Source: Flabesymbios commensalis | Lineage: Eukaryota > Annelida > Polychaeta > Terebellida > Flabelligeridae | DNA length: 64,000 nt | NCBI GenBank assembly: GCA_964017125.1 | Contig: OZ024915.1 | Coordinates: forward strand, 73,662,032 to 73,726,031 | Direction of reading: 5' to 3' | Part shown: positions 1 through 10,407 of the stretch, piece by piece | Layout: each line of letters begins with the position of its first letter | How positions within the stretch are numbered: position 1 is the stretch's first letter | Program-made: the position numbers and the translations under genes | Notes under the pieces: generated by a model | What the model was told of the DNA's origin: nothing | The model's input: only the letters and a program-made list of their open reading frames with translations | Databases searched by the model: none

Positions 1-81
1 GAACAAACTTTCAGTTAATATTGATAAGTGTCATGTAATGTTAATATCTGGAAGAAACACTTCTCAGTACTCATTAAATAT
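1..81 (+). mobile_element. LINE reverse transcriptase fragment, left part
   Basis: Frame 2 is open from the window edge and reads NKLSVNIDKCHVMLISGR and onward, the stretch just after the YADD catalytic motif in the reverse transcriptase of non-LTR retrotransposons of the CR1/Jockey type. The reading stops being LINE-like after SLNI at 81, where an inserted element starts. The same protein resumes at 11244. The upstream part of the LINE lies outside the window. Confidence 0.8.
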
Positions 82-1006
82 CAGGCGCGTAGCCAGCCGT
101 ACGCCAGTACGCACGTGCGTACACATTGTAAGGGAGAGTAAAAAAAAAATATGAACCACCAAAAAAAGAAGCAACAAGTTAGCAGACTAGCCTAGTCTAC
201 ATGTACATGCGCACTTAGCAGTCTATTCTTTATGTGGTGTTGCATAAAACCCCGGAAAAGTAGGATTCAAATGCAATAGGCCAAAATGTTTCTCTTTTCA
301 ATGACAGTTACAAATTCACGACATGTATGACTATAGTGCCGTGGACGAACCCACACCGTAAAGATGTGGGACCGTGGATTACTAGAGTCTACATTCGTTT
401 TACCCGGGGAAATCAATTTTTTTCAACCAGGCAGTCAATGAGATCGATATCCACCCCAAGGTGGAAAAATGCTAATAACATTTTACTGTTTTTTTTACAA
501 ATGAACTGAGCGTACGATGTATACAAAATAACCTTTTACTAACCTGATTAATCGAGGCATGTCTTAGATATGAGCGTCCAAAGAAATGGCCCACTTTTTT
601 ACCCTTGAGTGGGCATTATATTCTGTGGCAGTTCTGTTTCAGCAACGTCATGGGGCTAATTCTAAACGATCTATTTTTGTACCTGCACTGCACTGTGTTA
701 AACAAATGATAGGCTGCACAATGACATGTTTACATGCATAAATCCCATGCTACACTGACTACTTTCTCAGACGTGAAGACACTGGTGACAAGAGTGAAAT
801 CCCATGCAGGCATTCAACCAATGTTATACTAATGTTGGTTCATTGTCCACGACACTGGCCCAACATGAAAACAATTTTGTTTCAACATCTCATGTTTGCT
901 CAGGGCTGATTTATGCATATCACAGCGAATCATGTAACCAGGTAATAATGATCAAATAACGTTTCTGTATAGTGTAGGCCTATATATAGTGTACATATAG
1001 TATATA
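82..1006. other. Left internal part of element A, no gene seen
   Basis: After the 15-bp end, GTACGCAC motifs recur near 109-122 and have an inverted counterpart near the right end. The rest is AT-rich sequence with only short open frames, none of them coding-like. Confidence 0.4.
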
Positions 1007-1395
1007 GAGTAGGGTGGGGCAAGACGCCCCCTTGGGGTAAGATGCCCCCTATGTCATAATGTATGACGTCATAAATAGAGCACGCTCTTCCGTATTTTAA
1101 AGTGCATTCATATTTACTACTTTGAACACCTTTTTTAATAAAAAACAACAACCGCTGCATGGTCCTCTTAATTCACAAAAAAACACCGCTAAGACATGGC
1201 CGTCACAATGCTGGTAGAATAAAATGTTCACTACCATTGTGTGTGGTCACAGTCTTGCCCAGATATGGATTATGCCGCAATGCAGAGTGTTTGTTAAACT
1301 CCTCTAGATGGGGTAAGACGCCCCCCTTATGATGAGGCAAGAGGCCCAGGGGCGACATGCCCCACAGTTATGGGGGCGTCTTACCCCAACAGGCA
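1007..1395 (+). mobile_element. GGGGTAAGAYGCCCC-type miniature element, copy 1
   Basis: It starts GAGTAGGGTGGGGCAAGACG and ends in the inverted motif GGGGGCGTCTTACCCC. GGGGTAAGAYGCCCCC boxes lie inside both ends. A relative in the opposite orientation lies at 10160-10407. An alternative reading treats the outermost motifs of the two copies as the ends of one large element. Confidence 0.5.
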
Positions 1396-1518
1396 ATATT
1401 AATAATTAAAATTAATAATTTTAAATCTGTTTGTAGATGGGACTGTCGTTCACGCACTAGGCGTTCTTTTATCACTGATTCAGACCGACTGACTGTGACT
1501 GACTAGCTTCTAATATTC

Positions 1519-1970
1519 CACTCACTCACTCACTCACTCACTCACTCACTCACTCACTCACTCACTCACTCACTCACTCACTCACTCCGTCCATCTTTTT
1601 ATTTATTCATTCATTCATTCAACCATTCATTCGTCCATCCATCCAATAATCCATCCATCTATTCATACATTAATCCATCTAACAATCCGTCCATTTATGT
1701 GTCCTTACATCTATCAATTTATCCATTCTATCATCCATCCATCCATCCATCCATCCATCCATGTATTCATCCATCCATCCATGCGACCGTTCGTTCTTTG
1801 GTTCGTTCGTTCGTTCGTTCGTTCGTTCGTTCGTTCGTTTGTTCGTTCGTTCGTTCGTTCGTTCGTTCGTTCGTTCGTTCGTTCGTTCGTTCGTTCGTTC
1901 ATTCATTCATTCATTCATTCATTCATTCATTCATTCATTCATTCATTCATACATTCATTCATTATAGTGT
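1519..1970 (+). repeat. Composite tetranucleotide microsatellites
   Basis: The blocks in order are (CACT)n at 1519-1587, ATTC and CATC repeats to about 1765, (TTCG)n at 1796-1900 and (ATTC)n to 1952. They stay open in several frames on both strands only because they are simple repeats. Confidence 0.95.
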
Positions 1971-2009
1971 TTAGTAGAACACGATATATACATAACCGCT
2001 GATAAAATG

Positions 2010-2870
2010 TTGTATGTGAGCCATTACCTGCCTGAGCACGAAATGAAAAGGTTTTCGTCACGGTTCAGTGATTTTCACAAAAATGGCGGCCATTCTTAAC
2101 TTTTCCAGATTTGTAAATGCGTTATCTCAAAAACCGCTGGTCCGAATCACTCGTGATTTTTGGTAGCCTATACATGTGGGCATTTACCTACCTGACCACG
2201 AAATGGAATGGTCTTCGGCATGGTTCATAAAAATGGACGTCATTTTTAACCTATCGAGACCTTATGAACGCGTTATCTCAAGAACCGCTGGTCCGAATCA
2301 ATCATGATTTTGTATGTCTAAGCACTTACCTGCCTGACCACGAAATGAAAATGTTTTGGTCACGGTTCAGTGATTTTCATAAAAATGGCGTCCATTTTTA
2401 ATTTTTCGGAATTTGTGAACGCGTTATCTCATGAACCGCTAGTCCGAATGACTAGTGATTTTATGTGTAGGCACTTACTTCTGAGTTCTCTGGCCTATAA
2501 ATGAAAAGGTTTTCGTCACGGTTCAGTGATTTTCACAAAAATGACAGCCATTTTCAACTTTTTCAGACACTGTGAACGCGTTATCTCAAGAACCGCTGGT
2601 CCGAATCACTCGTAAGCCCTTACCTGACTGACCACGGAATGAAAAGCTTTTCGTCACGATTAGGTGATTTTCAAAAAATGACCTGTAATTTTTAATTTTC
2701 CTGTGAGCGCGTGATCCGATAGTCCGAATAACTCGTAATTTTGTACACTAGGCATTTACCTTCTTGCCCATGAAATGGAAAGGTTTTTGTTATTGATTTT
2801 CTAGAAATGGCGACCATTTTTTGTTATCAGTCCGGAGATATTGCGTCAATTAAAATGCAGCATGATGCAT
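2010..2870 (+). repeat. Tandem repeat of about 145 bp, six degenerate units
   Basis: Units share the words CCTGACCACGAAATG, TTTTCGTCACGGTTCAGTG, GCGTTATCTCAAGAACCGC and TGGTCCGAATCA. Unit starts fall near 2027, 2187, 2328, 2473, 2622 and 2757, so lengths vary from 135 to 160 bp. Divergence is high, which suggests an old array. No coding frame runs through it. Confidence 0.9.
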
Positions 2871-2947
2871 TCGTTTTTGCCTAATAGCGAAAACACATCT
2901 GTAGTTCGTCCATCCATTGATTTCATTTGTGCGTCCATCTATCCATT

Positions 2948-3240
2948 TAGTCCAGAGGCTTAGCAAAAAATCGTGCACTTTGTGATACAAGTATGAAATT
3001 TGGCACACAGCTAGCATAACCACCAATGACTTATTTCAGGGTGGGACCCCAACCAGATTCGACCTGTGGCAGCGGCAGCGGCCATTTTTCAAAATGGCCG
3101 CCGTATCAATTATCAGAGTGTCATATATCGCTTACTATTGGAGATAGAAACATGATTTTGGTGTCTATACATATGTTTGCTGGTCCATGGATTTCATATA
3201 TTGTATTATTTTAAACTTAGTAAGTTTTGGTCATTTATTT
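2948..3240 (+). repeat. Left terminal inverted repeat of element C
   Basis: It pairs with 9310-9592 on the opposite strand. The best preserved blocks are the outer 16 bp, TTTGTGATACAAG, ATTTGGCACA, GACCCCAACCA and AAAATGGCCGCC. Confidence 0.75.
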
Positions 3241-3686
3241 TTTCACACAATCACTATTTTAGGCTTAAAATAGGTATTTCTATAAGTATAAATATTTGAA
3301 AATCAATGCCTCCTAGTTCATCCATATAAAATATCGCATTTTGTGATACAAGTAGGCTATTTGGCACATGCCCAGTATAGACACTAATTACTTTTTGTAA
3401 AGTAAGACCCCAACCAGATTCTACCTGAGGCGGCAGTAGCGGCCATTTGTAAAAATGGCCGCCGTACCAATTTTTCAGAGTGTCATATATCGCTTACTAT
3501 TGGAGATAGAAACTTTATTTTGGTGTCCAATGATTTCCAATATGGTATCGGTTTTAATGTATCATGCTTTGGTCACCAGGTTTTTAACATAATCACTATT
3601 TTAGACCGAAGATATGTATGTATATAGTATAAGTGGATACAAATCCACGCCATCTAGTTCATACATGTAAAATAGAATTAAAATTG
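2965..3686 (+). repeat. Two direct copies (361-bp period) of the left terminal region
   Basis: TGTGATACAAGTA occurs at 2981 and again at 3342. The following 200 bp, including the CCCCAACCAGATTC block, the AAAATGGCCGCCGTA block and CATATATCGCTTACTATTGG, are repeated. A third unit begins near 3657 (TAGTTCATACATGTAAAAT) and breaks off. So the left end has an internal tandem duplication that the right end lacks. Confidence 0.85.
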
Positions 3687-3937
3687 ATTTGAAACAATAT
3701 GTAACCTGATCGTTCAACTATTGCACTAATGGCTGAATTAATTATTATTTCAATTGAAAACGGTTATAGTGGACAAGCAAGTCATTAGAAAAATAGAGTA
3801 TTAAAAGATAACAAAATGACACAAATGACAGTTTAATAGCTCATGACTTGCAAGTAAGAGCAACACATTATACTCCAATATTTTGTATATCTAGTTGATA
3901 TAAGTGATATATAGCATTCAACATGAAGAATTATACA

Positions 3938-5661
3938 TCAATCACATCCACCACATTTACATAGTGTTGTGCAAGCTAAATCTGATTTTTTACATTTGCA
4001 CAGTCCTTTACAGCCCTTGGTGCATCCACACTTTATTATTGCACGACATGCTTCACCAGCCGTTGGCAGAGTCATCCATTCTATTTGCCATTGTGCATTT
4101 TCTGAGTCCCAGCTCCATCCAAAGTCTGCTGGACTTGGTAACACGGGCGCTTTCGTTGTAGATTGTTGCCATATATGACCCGCTATGTATCCTACCCTTA
4201 ACAAATGCTGTGCTAGGGCATCTCTTGTTGGTGGTATATTTTCTATTTCTCTGCCTTTCTGAGTGAACAACACCTGTCTTTCATAATTGATACTGCTTTC
4301 ACAGCTACTACGGTCGTACATGATTATCACAAGTCTCTCAATAGTGGGAAGAACATTCATTACATCCTCTATAGAGGGTTTATCAGCCAGGATACACAAA
4401 GCAGGTGTAGAATCTTCAAAATCTTTCCATGCAGACCAGGCCGTACGCTTTCCTCTCCCACCAAATGAAGATGTCACATCACAGCCTGTGAGGGCATGAA
4501 AAGCAGGCAGAGCTGTACATTTATCACCACCAAGTGATTGCGCCATGGCTGTTGCATCGATGTACTGGAAAGTATTTCCTGTGCCAAATGCTAGCCACAA
4601 ACGTTCACAATCAAACTTTAGAGCCATACTTGTGCTGATTACCACAACATCTGTATCCACAGTTCTCAGTAGAATTTTTCTCAGACCATGTTGAACTGCG
4701 TGTGAGGCATGTACAAACATCCGTGTGTCTGCCTCCTCGTGTGTACAGCCGGTTAGCTCTTCAATATCACATGGTGTGGATGACAACACATTCTCACCAT
4801 GTGTGATAATAACCAGCCCTGGGAACACTTCATGTACAACCTGTTCACTGATGAGACAGAAGAGCTCGGATTTGTTATCATCCATACGCAAAAACTCCTG
4901 CCAATTACCTGGAACTTTATTCTTTCCCTCGACGCGCCGCCGTATACCCTTACCCCTTTTTTGTCGAGTGCCAGCTTTTAGGCTTTCCTTTCTGTAAATG
5001 TCGAATACCATATCAACTCGAGCCACCTCGCCACTGAACTGACTACGGATATATACCATAATCGTTGAGATGTAATCGTTAAATGAATCAGATGTTCCTG
5101 GCTTGATCATGTTGACAATGGCAGCACCGTCAAGTATAATCATCTGGACATCTGGTCGGTTGACTGAACCCTGTATTATTTGGTCTTCAAGACATAAAAG
5201 TAGATCTGCTTTTGTCCCGCATCTCATAGAGCCATAATCTGAAAGGGAGGGTGGATATGACTGGTTCTCGTGTGAGAAGAACTCTGTCATGCTGATTTGC
5301 CGCACTTGACAAACAATATATAGTGTAGAGAATAATGTACGGTCAAGTTTCATGGCTTTTAACTGCTTTTGATCTCGCGATTTTTCCTTATGCTGGCGCG
5401 AACAAAAGAGTCGAAGATTTGCTTTCGTAACTGTGTCACTAAGAGGCCTTATGCAGTCAACCAGGCGGTCTTTAAAGAAAGTATCACACATTTCCTTTCC
5501 AAGTTTTTCGATCTTCTGGATGGTGTCCACCACCGTAGAATCAGCAATAACTCTAGTGTCCAGAACCAGTAGATCTCCACTAGTATCCATGAAAGGATTT
5601 CCCATGTGTGACATAGTTCTTGTCAGAGAATTCACATGCTGCAGGAAGGTTGATTGCTTAC
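3938..5661 (-). CDS. Terminal exon: FEN1/XPG-like nuclease module with Cys-rich tail
   Basis: The open frame of 590 codons (to 5710) begins inside the intron; the true exon starts at 5661, after acceptor TTTTAG. Numbering from that frame, the motifs in order are D194 in ILDGAAIV; D237 in MVFDIYRKESLKAG followed by a basic RQKRGKGIRRR stretch; E326 and D328 in HEEADTR; D352 and D354 in TVDTDVVV; and D411 in LTGCD followed by SSFGGRGKRTAWSAW. FEN1 has the same order: Asp34, Asp86 in VFDGKPPQLKSGELAKR, Glu158/Glu160, Asp179/Asp181, and Asp233 with the GIGPKRA H2TH loop. This predicts a divergent, metal-dependent structure-specific nuclease fold. Residues 561-589 hold nine cysteines (C-x-C-x3-C-x3-C-x-C pattern), probably zinc binding, similar in spacing to CXC domains. 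The function is inferred, not shown. Confidence 0.7.
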
Positions 5662-5766
5662 CTAAAATGAAATAAATACATAAGTAAATACTTATCGAAC
5701 ATACTTGCAATTATGCACATGATCCAGCTAAATGTTGCTGTAATTGTCAATATTTATAAATCATAC
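5662..5766 (-). other. Retained 105-bp intron in the element C gene
   Basis: The donor CCAG|GTATGA lies at 5766 and the acceptor TTTTAG at 5662. The intron is phase 1 and AT-rich. Splicing joins ...HHEDQPG to KQSTFLQHVNSL, which suits the conserved pattern around it; unspliced, the upstream exon reaches a TGA at 5747. An intron argues that this copy spread as DNA and not through an mRNA. Confidence 0.85.
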
Positions 5767-7980
5767 CTGGTTGATCTTCGTGATGATATGTCTCTGCATC
5801 TTTGTTTGTATTGTCTAGTCCATATATAAATTCTGTAACAACACGAGCCATCTCTGGTCCAGCAACCATCCATCTCAGTAGGGCTGCTGGTTTCTCTGTC
5901 AGACCGACAGCTCCACCCTCCGCCTTGACACAAGCATTATTTTGCTCATGACTTTCATCTAGGGACATATTGGAAAATGGTCGATTGGATCTTTTCACAG
6001 TGAAATTGCCTTTACAGAATTCTTCATAAATAACTGGATGTCTGTCGTGAAGTGTTAACATGTCCCGTAGATGTACTGCAACTGCTCTGGCGTAATTATA
6101 GTGATCAAGGGCATGAAACAACCACTCCACAGCTGATAATGTCTCCACATACAATGGAAAATTCCCCTCGTGGATGGCTCTGTCCCATGTGAGGATTGTT
6201 AGCTCAATTTTTAAAATCAGTTCCCAAAATTTGAATTGCACACTACTTGCACTTCGCTCCTTTGACCAATTTTCTCTAGATATTTCAGTGTCATCGTTGG
6301 TGTAGGCATCTTGTCGTAGTTTATATAGGACGCAAGCTGTCACTTGGTGAGCTCTAGCAGTCTTTTTGACATGTGTAGCTTTGAGAAAACTTTCTGCTGT
6401 ACCAGGTGTGGCAATGTTGGCCTGTGATATAGCAGATGTCCAGCCGCTCCCATTAAGTAGATCTCCGATACATTTTAGCAAAGTCATCTTAATGTGAAGG
6501 CCTCCCAGCATCACCACATACGAATCTTCCCCATGTGTCTCTGGCTAACTCCACTGAATGTCTTTGGCAATCTTATAAAGTGGTTGGTCACATGCTATAA
6601 CAGGTGTCTGCCCATGGTTGACGATATTGACAGCATTCCTTACTAAGTCCATTGAATGTTTTATCATGGCTACTGATTTTGAGTCATTTGGAAATAATGG
6701 CAGAAGAACACTAATTGACGTTTTCCTAGTATCATCAATTCGATTGCTATGATATGCTGCTCATGATACATGATCCACCTCCTGGTCATCTTTGTTGGTA
6801 ATTGGCCGACTAATAACATCATATACATGTTGACACCATAGATTTTCTTTAATAAGATCAACAGTAAAATCCGGCTTAGTGAGCTCTGTTAGTTTGGGAA
6901 CGTGTGGATTTTTGCTTGCCACCACAACTGGTACTGATGTATAATAGCTTGGTAGTTTGAAAATTTGGCGGCTGGACTTCGAAAGTTGATAACGTTCTTG
7001 CTCAATGCCCATGTTTTCCTTATCTGGATGTTGAAACATTGATATTCCAGTCCCATGGAAAGACGTTTTAGCGGTAGTTGAGCTGGGATCATGGTCTATG
7101 TTATCTACTGCAGAGGTTGTGAATTTACCACTCTTAAGGGATTGAGGACAAACGGCTCCTTTTAATTAAAAGGAGTTGATTGCAGAATTTGCCAGATCCG
7201 CAGACATACAGAGAACTCGATCATATGTTACAGACAGTCCCATTTTGCAAAACGTCTCAACCATGTCCTCAGATCTAGTCTTGGAATGTACATATGCGCC
7301 AAGAAATAGGGGAAGTGGAGGTTCACGGCTTCGGCTGTGTTGCGTATCTGTTTGTTCTGTTCTTTGGCGAGAACAGTTATGCATCAACAACTGTGAAAGG
7401 GATAAAGCTGCTTGTGATTTATAATCAGTCTCTTTTTTTATGCTTGTGCCATGAAGTATCATTGTAATCAATGTGAGTAGTGACGGAGGTACTGATTTCT
7501 GTTGGCAATCTTCAGTAAATGTGCCATTAAATGGTGGACAAGCAAAGTTGAACAAATCACGTCGAATAATATCCGCAACACGTGACATAATGACTGTCTC
7601 ACTTTCACCATTGAGCACACATGTTTTCCTGATGGATGTTCCTGCAGCTCCACTGGGAACTAGCAGGATATCACGACCCTCACTGTGCTGCTCTAGCTGA
7701 GGAAAGTATGCAAGTAGCTTGTTTTTTAATCGTGTTGCGTGGGTGATTAATTCCGTCCCATCTTCTAGCTGACATAACCTGGAGGTATATAGTTTGCTCA
7801 ATTCTGACAGTTGGAATACCGGAGTTGATTCATCACTGTCTAATACTCCCTGTATGTAGGAAACAAGCTCAGCAAAAGCAGTATTTCTGGCTGTATCGGC
7901 AGTGTTATTGTTTTGTGACGAACAAGACAGCGCACGGTCTCTGTTATACAGAGATACCAGGCATTGGGCATGCTACTTCA
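5767..7980 (-). pseudogene. Central region of the element C gene (HEQNNA core)
   Basis: Pieces in order on the minus strand: a segment to 7801 containing SKLYTSRLCQLEDG and LGAYVHSKTRSEDMVET (7801-7169); SGKFTTSAVDNIDHDPSS and HGTGISMFQHP (about 7120-7020); FTVDLIKENLW (about 6860); VLLPLFPNDSKSVAMIKHSM (about 6700); CDQPLYKIAKDIQW (about 6570); then the open exon with GGLHIKM, GSGWTSAISQANIATPGTA, HALDHYNYARAVAVHLRDM and HEQNNACVKAEGGAVGLTE. The His, Asp and Glu residues in the last motifs are the strongest conserved features, but no fold can be named. In-frame stops separate the pieces. Confidence 0.7.
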
Positions 7981-8026
7981 TTTTTATAGCCACAATATTA
8001 CCTCTACTCAGCTTCGCTAATAATGG

Positions 8027-8554
8027 TTAATCTTGAAGGTCAATGGCGCATTGTCTCACTTTCGTATCTAGATCTCCAGTAGATGCATTTCGCAAGCTGT
8101 TACTGGGCGTTGCGGGCTGGTTGCAAAAGATACATGTATCATTTAAATCTTTATCATGTGGCATCTTTCGTCTTGTAAACTTCTCTGGGTTGTCAGGTAT
8201 ATCTTCCTCGCTCTTTCGTTTCGTTGCGCGTTGCACATTTTTATTGTTGTATTTCAGACTACAGGTCTTATGGTATTTGGCTTGTCTCTTAATCAATGTG
8301 GCTTCCAGCCCATCCCCATCATCAAGCCGATCCAGTTTAATGGATGGTGATAACTGACTAAGATCATGCAACAACAAAATATTTGTGGCCAATGTTTTAT
8401 ATCCTGCCACACCACTTGTACAATTCATAGGACAAAGTAACTTTTCATTTATTGTTTTTTCACAGAGAACACACTTAGTCCAATCTAAGGGGGTCGCGGG
8501 TCTAGCATGTGGAGATGATATGTCCTTTTTAATCAATTTTAATGACTTTGCCAT
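8027..8554 (-). pseudogene. N-terminal Cys/His-rich domain of the element C gene
   Basis: 175 codons from ATG at 8554. Zinc-type pairs are visible: C28-x2-C31, C41-x3-C45, YHKTC (H95, C98) and C131-x2-C134. Between them is a basic linker rich in KRKSEED. This is a probable DNA- or protein-binding zinc domain. A stop at 8027-8029 cuts it from the next segment, whose frame continues with AKLSRGNIVAI. Confidence 0.65.
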
Positions 8555-8639
8555 TTGTGTGCTCTGTGCCGAGAAATCTCATAAGCAGAGTAAAAGAGGT
8601 CCCACTGCTGAATGACATGTGCTCAGCTGCCATGCAGCG

Positions 8640-8800
8640 GCCATGCGGGCGTTGAACCAATGCTGGTTTGATGTTGCCCCCTCCCCCATACATGTTAAGA
8701 GAACCGGATTGTACACGCGATGTGTACAAGATGTTGAAACAATGCTGGCTGATGGCCCAATATTGCAATATTGGCACAACGTATTGTGTTGGCTGGTACA
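8640..8800. repeat. CAACGCTGG-type palindromic repeat in the 5' region of element C
   Basis: GTTGAACCAATGCTGG near 8652 and AACAATGCTGGCTGATGGCC near 8738, with a TATTGCAATATTGGCACAAC hairpin, match the palindromes found at a dozen other sites in the window. It lies just upstream of the ATG, so it could disturb the promoter or 5' leader. Confidence 0.5.
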
Positions 8801-9309
8801 ACTGTCAATGTCAACTGGTCAACGCAAAAGCTACACTGTGCGTGATTAGTATCAGAGTTTTTATGAACTGCGAATAAACTGTTTGTCAAATTTAGACACA
8901 ATTAGAATATCTCCAATTTAAATTATTATTATAGGCTTATATAGATTAATTCATGAAAATTTAATCTTAAAAATGATATTAATAATATGCCTTTGACATA
9001 CGCCTGTATAGCACCTTGTGAAATATACTACCACAGCATGAATGCTTTCTGTTAAATACGGTATACAAATGTATTTCGATTGTGCGCCGCAAATCCATTT
9101 TAAGCTAAAAAAAAATCATGTAGCCCAATAACATTTATATATCATACAAACAAATAACTGACATACATTGTAGGTTCATGTCAGGTTTGGTTGGTGTATG
9201 AAATCATTTGTTGCAACTGTAGATAGTGGAATCGAACTCAGACGCTAACGTGGTTATGAATTTCAACATAAAAGGGCAACCAAACTGTAAAACAAGACAT
9301 CTGAAGCAA
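8801..9309. other. Upstream region of the element C gene, no further feature seen
   Basis: AT-rich, between the palindrome and the right terminal repeat. It would hold the promoter and 5' UTR, but no convincing TATA box or start element can be singled out. Confidence 0.35.
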
Positions 9310-9592
9310 GGTATGTTAAAACAGTGCCATATTTGAAATCCTTGTACCTTAAAACATAGGGTTAGCCACCAAAATTAAGTTCTCATCCCGATTATTAAAC
9401 AATATATGATACTTCTAAAATTATATGGCGGCCATTTTGAAAAATGGCTGTCACGGACGACACAGGTGGAATTTGGTTGGGGTCTCACCCTAATATAAAC
9501 TACTATATATTATTCTAGCCCTGTGCCAAATTTCATGCTTGTATCACAAAATGCACGATTAACCAAGAAATGGGGCTTAAGCCTCCGGACTA
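9310..9592 (-). repeat. Right terminal inverted repeat of element C
   Basis: The reverse complement of this stretch follows 2948-3240 block by block (TAGTCCGGAGGCTTAAG, TTTTGTGATACAAGCATGAA, GAGACCCCAACCA, TTCAAAATGGCCGCC). Mismatches and small gaps show that the two ends have drifted apart. Confidence 0.75.
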
Positions 9593-9597
9593 ATTAA

Positions 9598-10148
9598 TTG
9601 ATTCACCCATTCATTGATTCATCCATTCATATACTCCCTCACTCACCTCACTCAACCACCCAACTCACTCACCTCATTCAACTCACCCAACTTACTCAGC
9701 TCACCCAACTCACCCAACTCACCCAACTCACTCAACTCACCAACTCACTCAGCTCACCCAACTCACCCAACTCACTCAACTCACCAACTCACTCAGCTCA
9801 CCCAACTCACTCAGCTCACCCAACTCACCCAACTCACCCAACTCACTCAACTCACCAACTCACTCAGCTCACCCAACTCACTCAGCTCACCCAACTCACC
9901 CAACTCACCCAACTCACTCAACTCACCAACTCACTCAGCTCACCCAACTCACTCAGCTCACCCAACTCACTTACCTCACTTAACCATTCAACTCACTCAA
10001 CTCACCTAGCTCACTCAATTCACCCAACTTACTCAACTCACCCAGCTCACTCAATTCACCTAACTCACTCAACTCATCCAACTCACACAGCTCACTCACC
10101 TCATTCACCTCACTCAACCACCCAACTTACCCAACTCACTCAACTCGA
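9598..10148 (+). repeat. CAACTCACC-type decamer satellite
   Basis: Units of about 10 bp (CAACTCACCC, CTCAGCTCAC) are arranged in longer blocks in which CAACTCACCAACTCACTCAG recurs. The first 50 bp are CATT/CATC repeats like those left of element C, so element C probably landed within one simple-repeat tract. Confidence 0.95.
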
Positions 10149-10159
10149 GTATAAAGGGC

Positions 10160-10407
10160 CCTTTATCCCTGGGGTAAGATGCCCCCCGGGGCATTTTGCC
10201 CCAAGTGTGGGGTAAGATGCCCCTTTCTGTCATTATACATTACCGCTCATAATATCTTAGCAAATAACTTGAAATAATTATTTTATCATTTTTTTATGCT
10301 CCCCTCATATGCCTCTTTGTGAGCATTGGATAACTCTTTATTATGAGCAATATAATCAGCTGTAGGACGCTGTGACCTTAGAGGGGGCGCCTTGCCCCAC
10401 CCTACTC
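10160..10407 (-). mobile_element. GGGGTAAGAYGCCCC-type miniature element, copy 2
   Basis: One end reads CTGGGGTAAGATGCCCCCC, and the other, read on the minus strand, GAGTAGGGTGGGGCAAGGCG. These are the same terminal words as at 1007-1395, in reversed orientation. Confidence 0.5.

Larger units (their letters stand above)
3938..8554 (-). pseudogene. Decayed spliced gene of element C: Cys-rich N-terminus, conserved core, FEN1-like nuclease
   Basis: The reading runs from ATG at 8554 to the stop at 3938 in one consistent order. It matches, from memory, a large uncharacterised protein family present in many copies in cnidarians, molluscs, echinoderms and hemichordates. Order: Cys/His-rich N-terminus; a LGAYVHSKTRSEDMVET region; the HGEDSYVVMLGGLH and HEQNNACVKAEGGAVGL motifs; one retained intron (5662-5766); then the nuclease module and a Cys-rich tail. 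About five in-frame stops lie upstream of the intron (near 8028, 7974, 7167, 6762 and 6546). The last two sit where the pattern expects tryptophan. The 3' exon is fully open. The element therefore looks dead but not ancient. Confidence 0.75.
2948..9592 (-). mobile_element. 6.6 kb inverted-repeat DNA element carrying a FEN1-like nuclease gene (element C)
   Basis: The two ends are diverged inverted copies. The left end reads TAGTCCAGAGGCTTAG from 2948; the complement of the right end reads TAGTCCGGAGGCTTAAG from 9592. Both continue with TTTGTGATACAAG, ATGAAATTTGGCACA, GACCCCAACCA and TCAAAATGGCCGCC, then a less conserved stretch, for roughly 280 bp. The trinucleotide ATT flanks both ends (2945-2947, 9593-9595), a possible 3-bp target duplication, weak because the flanks are CATT/CATC-type simple repeats. 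It encloses one decayed spliced gene on the minus strand. I cannot assign it to a superfamily. Confidence 0.7.

Noticed and set aside
1679-2002. Overlapping open frames with NERTNERT- or RSFVRSFV-like text
   Set aside because: They are translations of TTCG and ATTC microsatellites in several frames on both strands.
9598-10215. Open frame of about 200 codons rich in THSTHPTH-like text
   Set aside because: It is the CAACTCACCC satellite read through; no start context, splice site or homology.
1007-10407. One large element with GAGTAGGGTGGGGCAAG inverted ends spanning 9.4 kb
   Set aside because: Each end has a closer inverted partner nearby (1361-1395 and 10160-10180), so two separate miniature elements explain the pattern more simply; no target duplication fits the large version.
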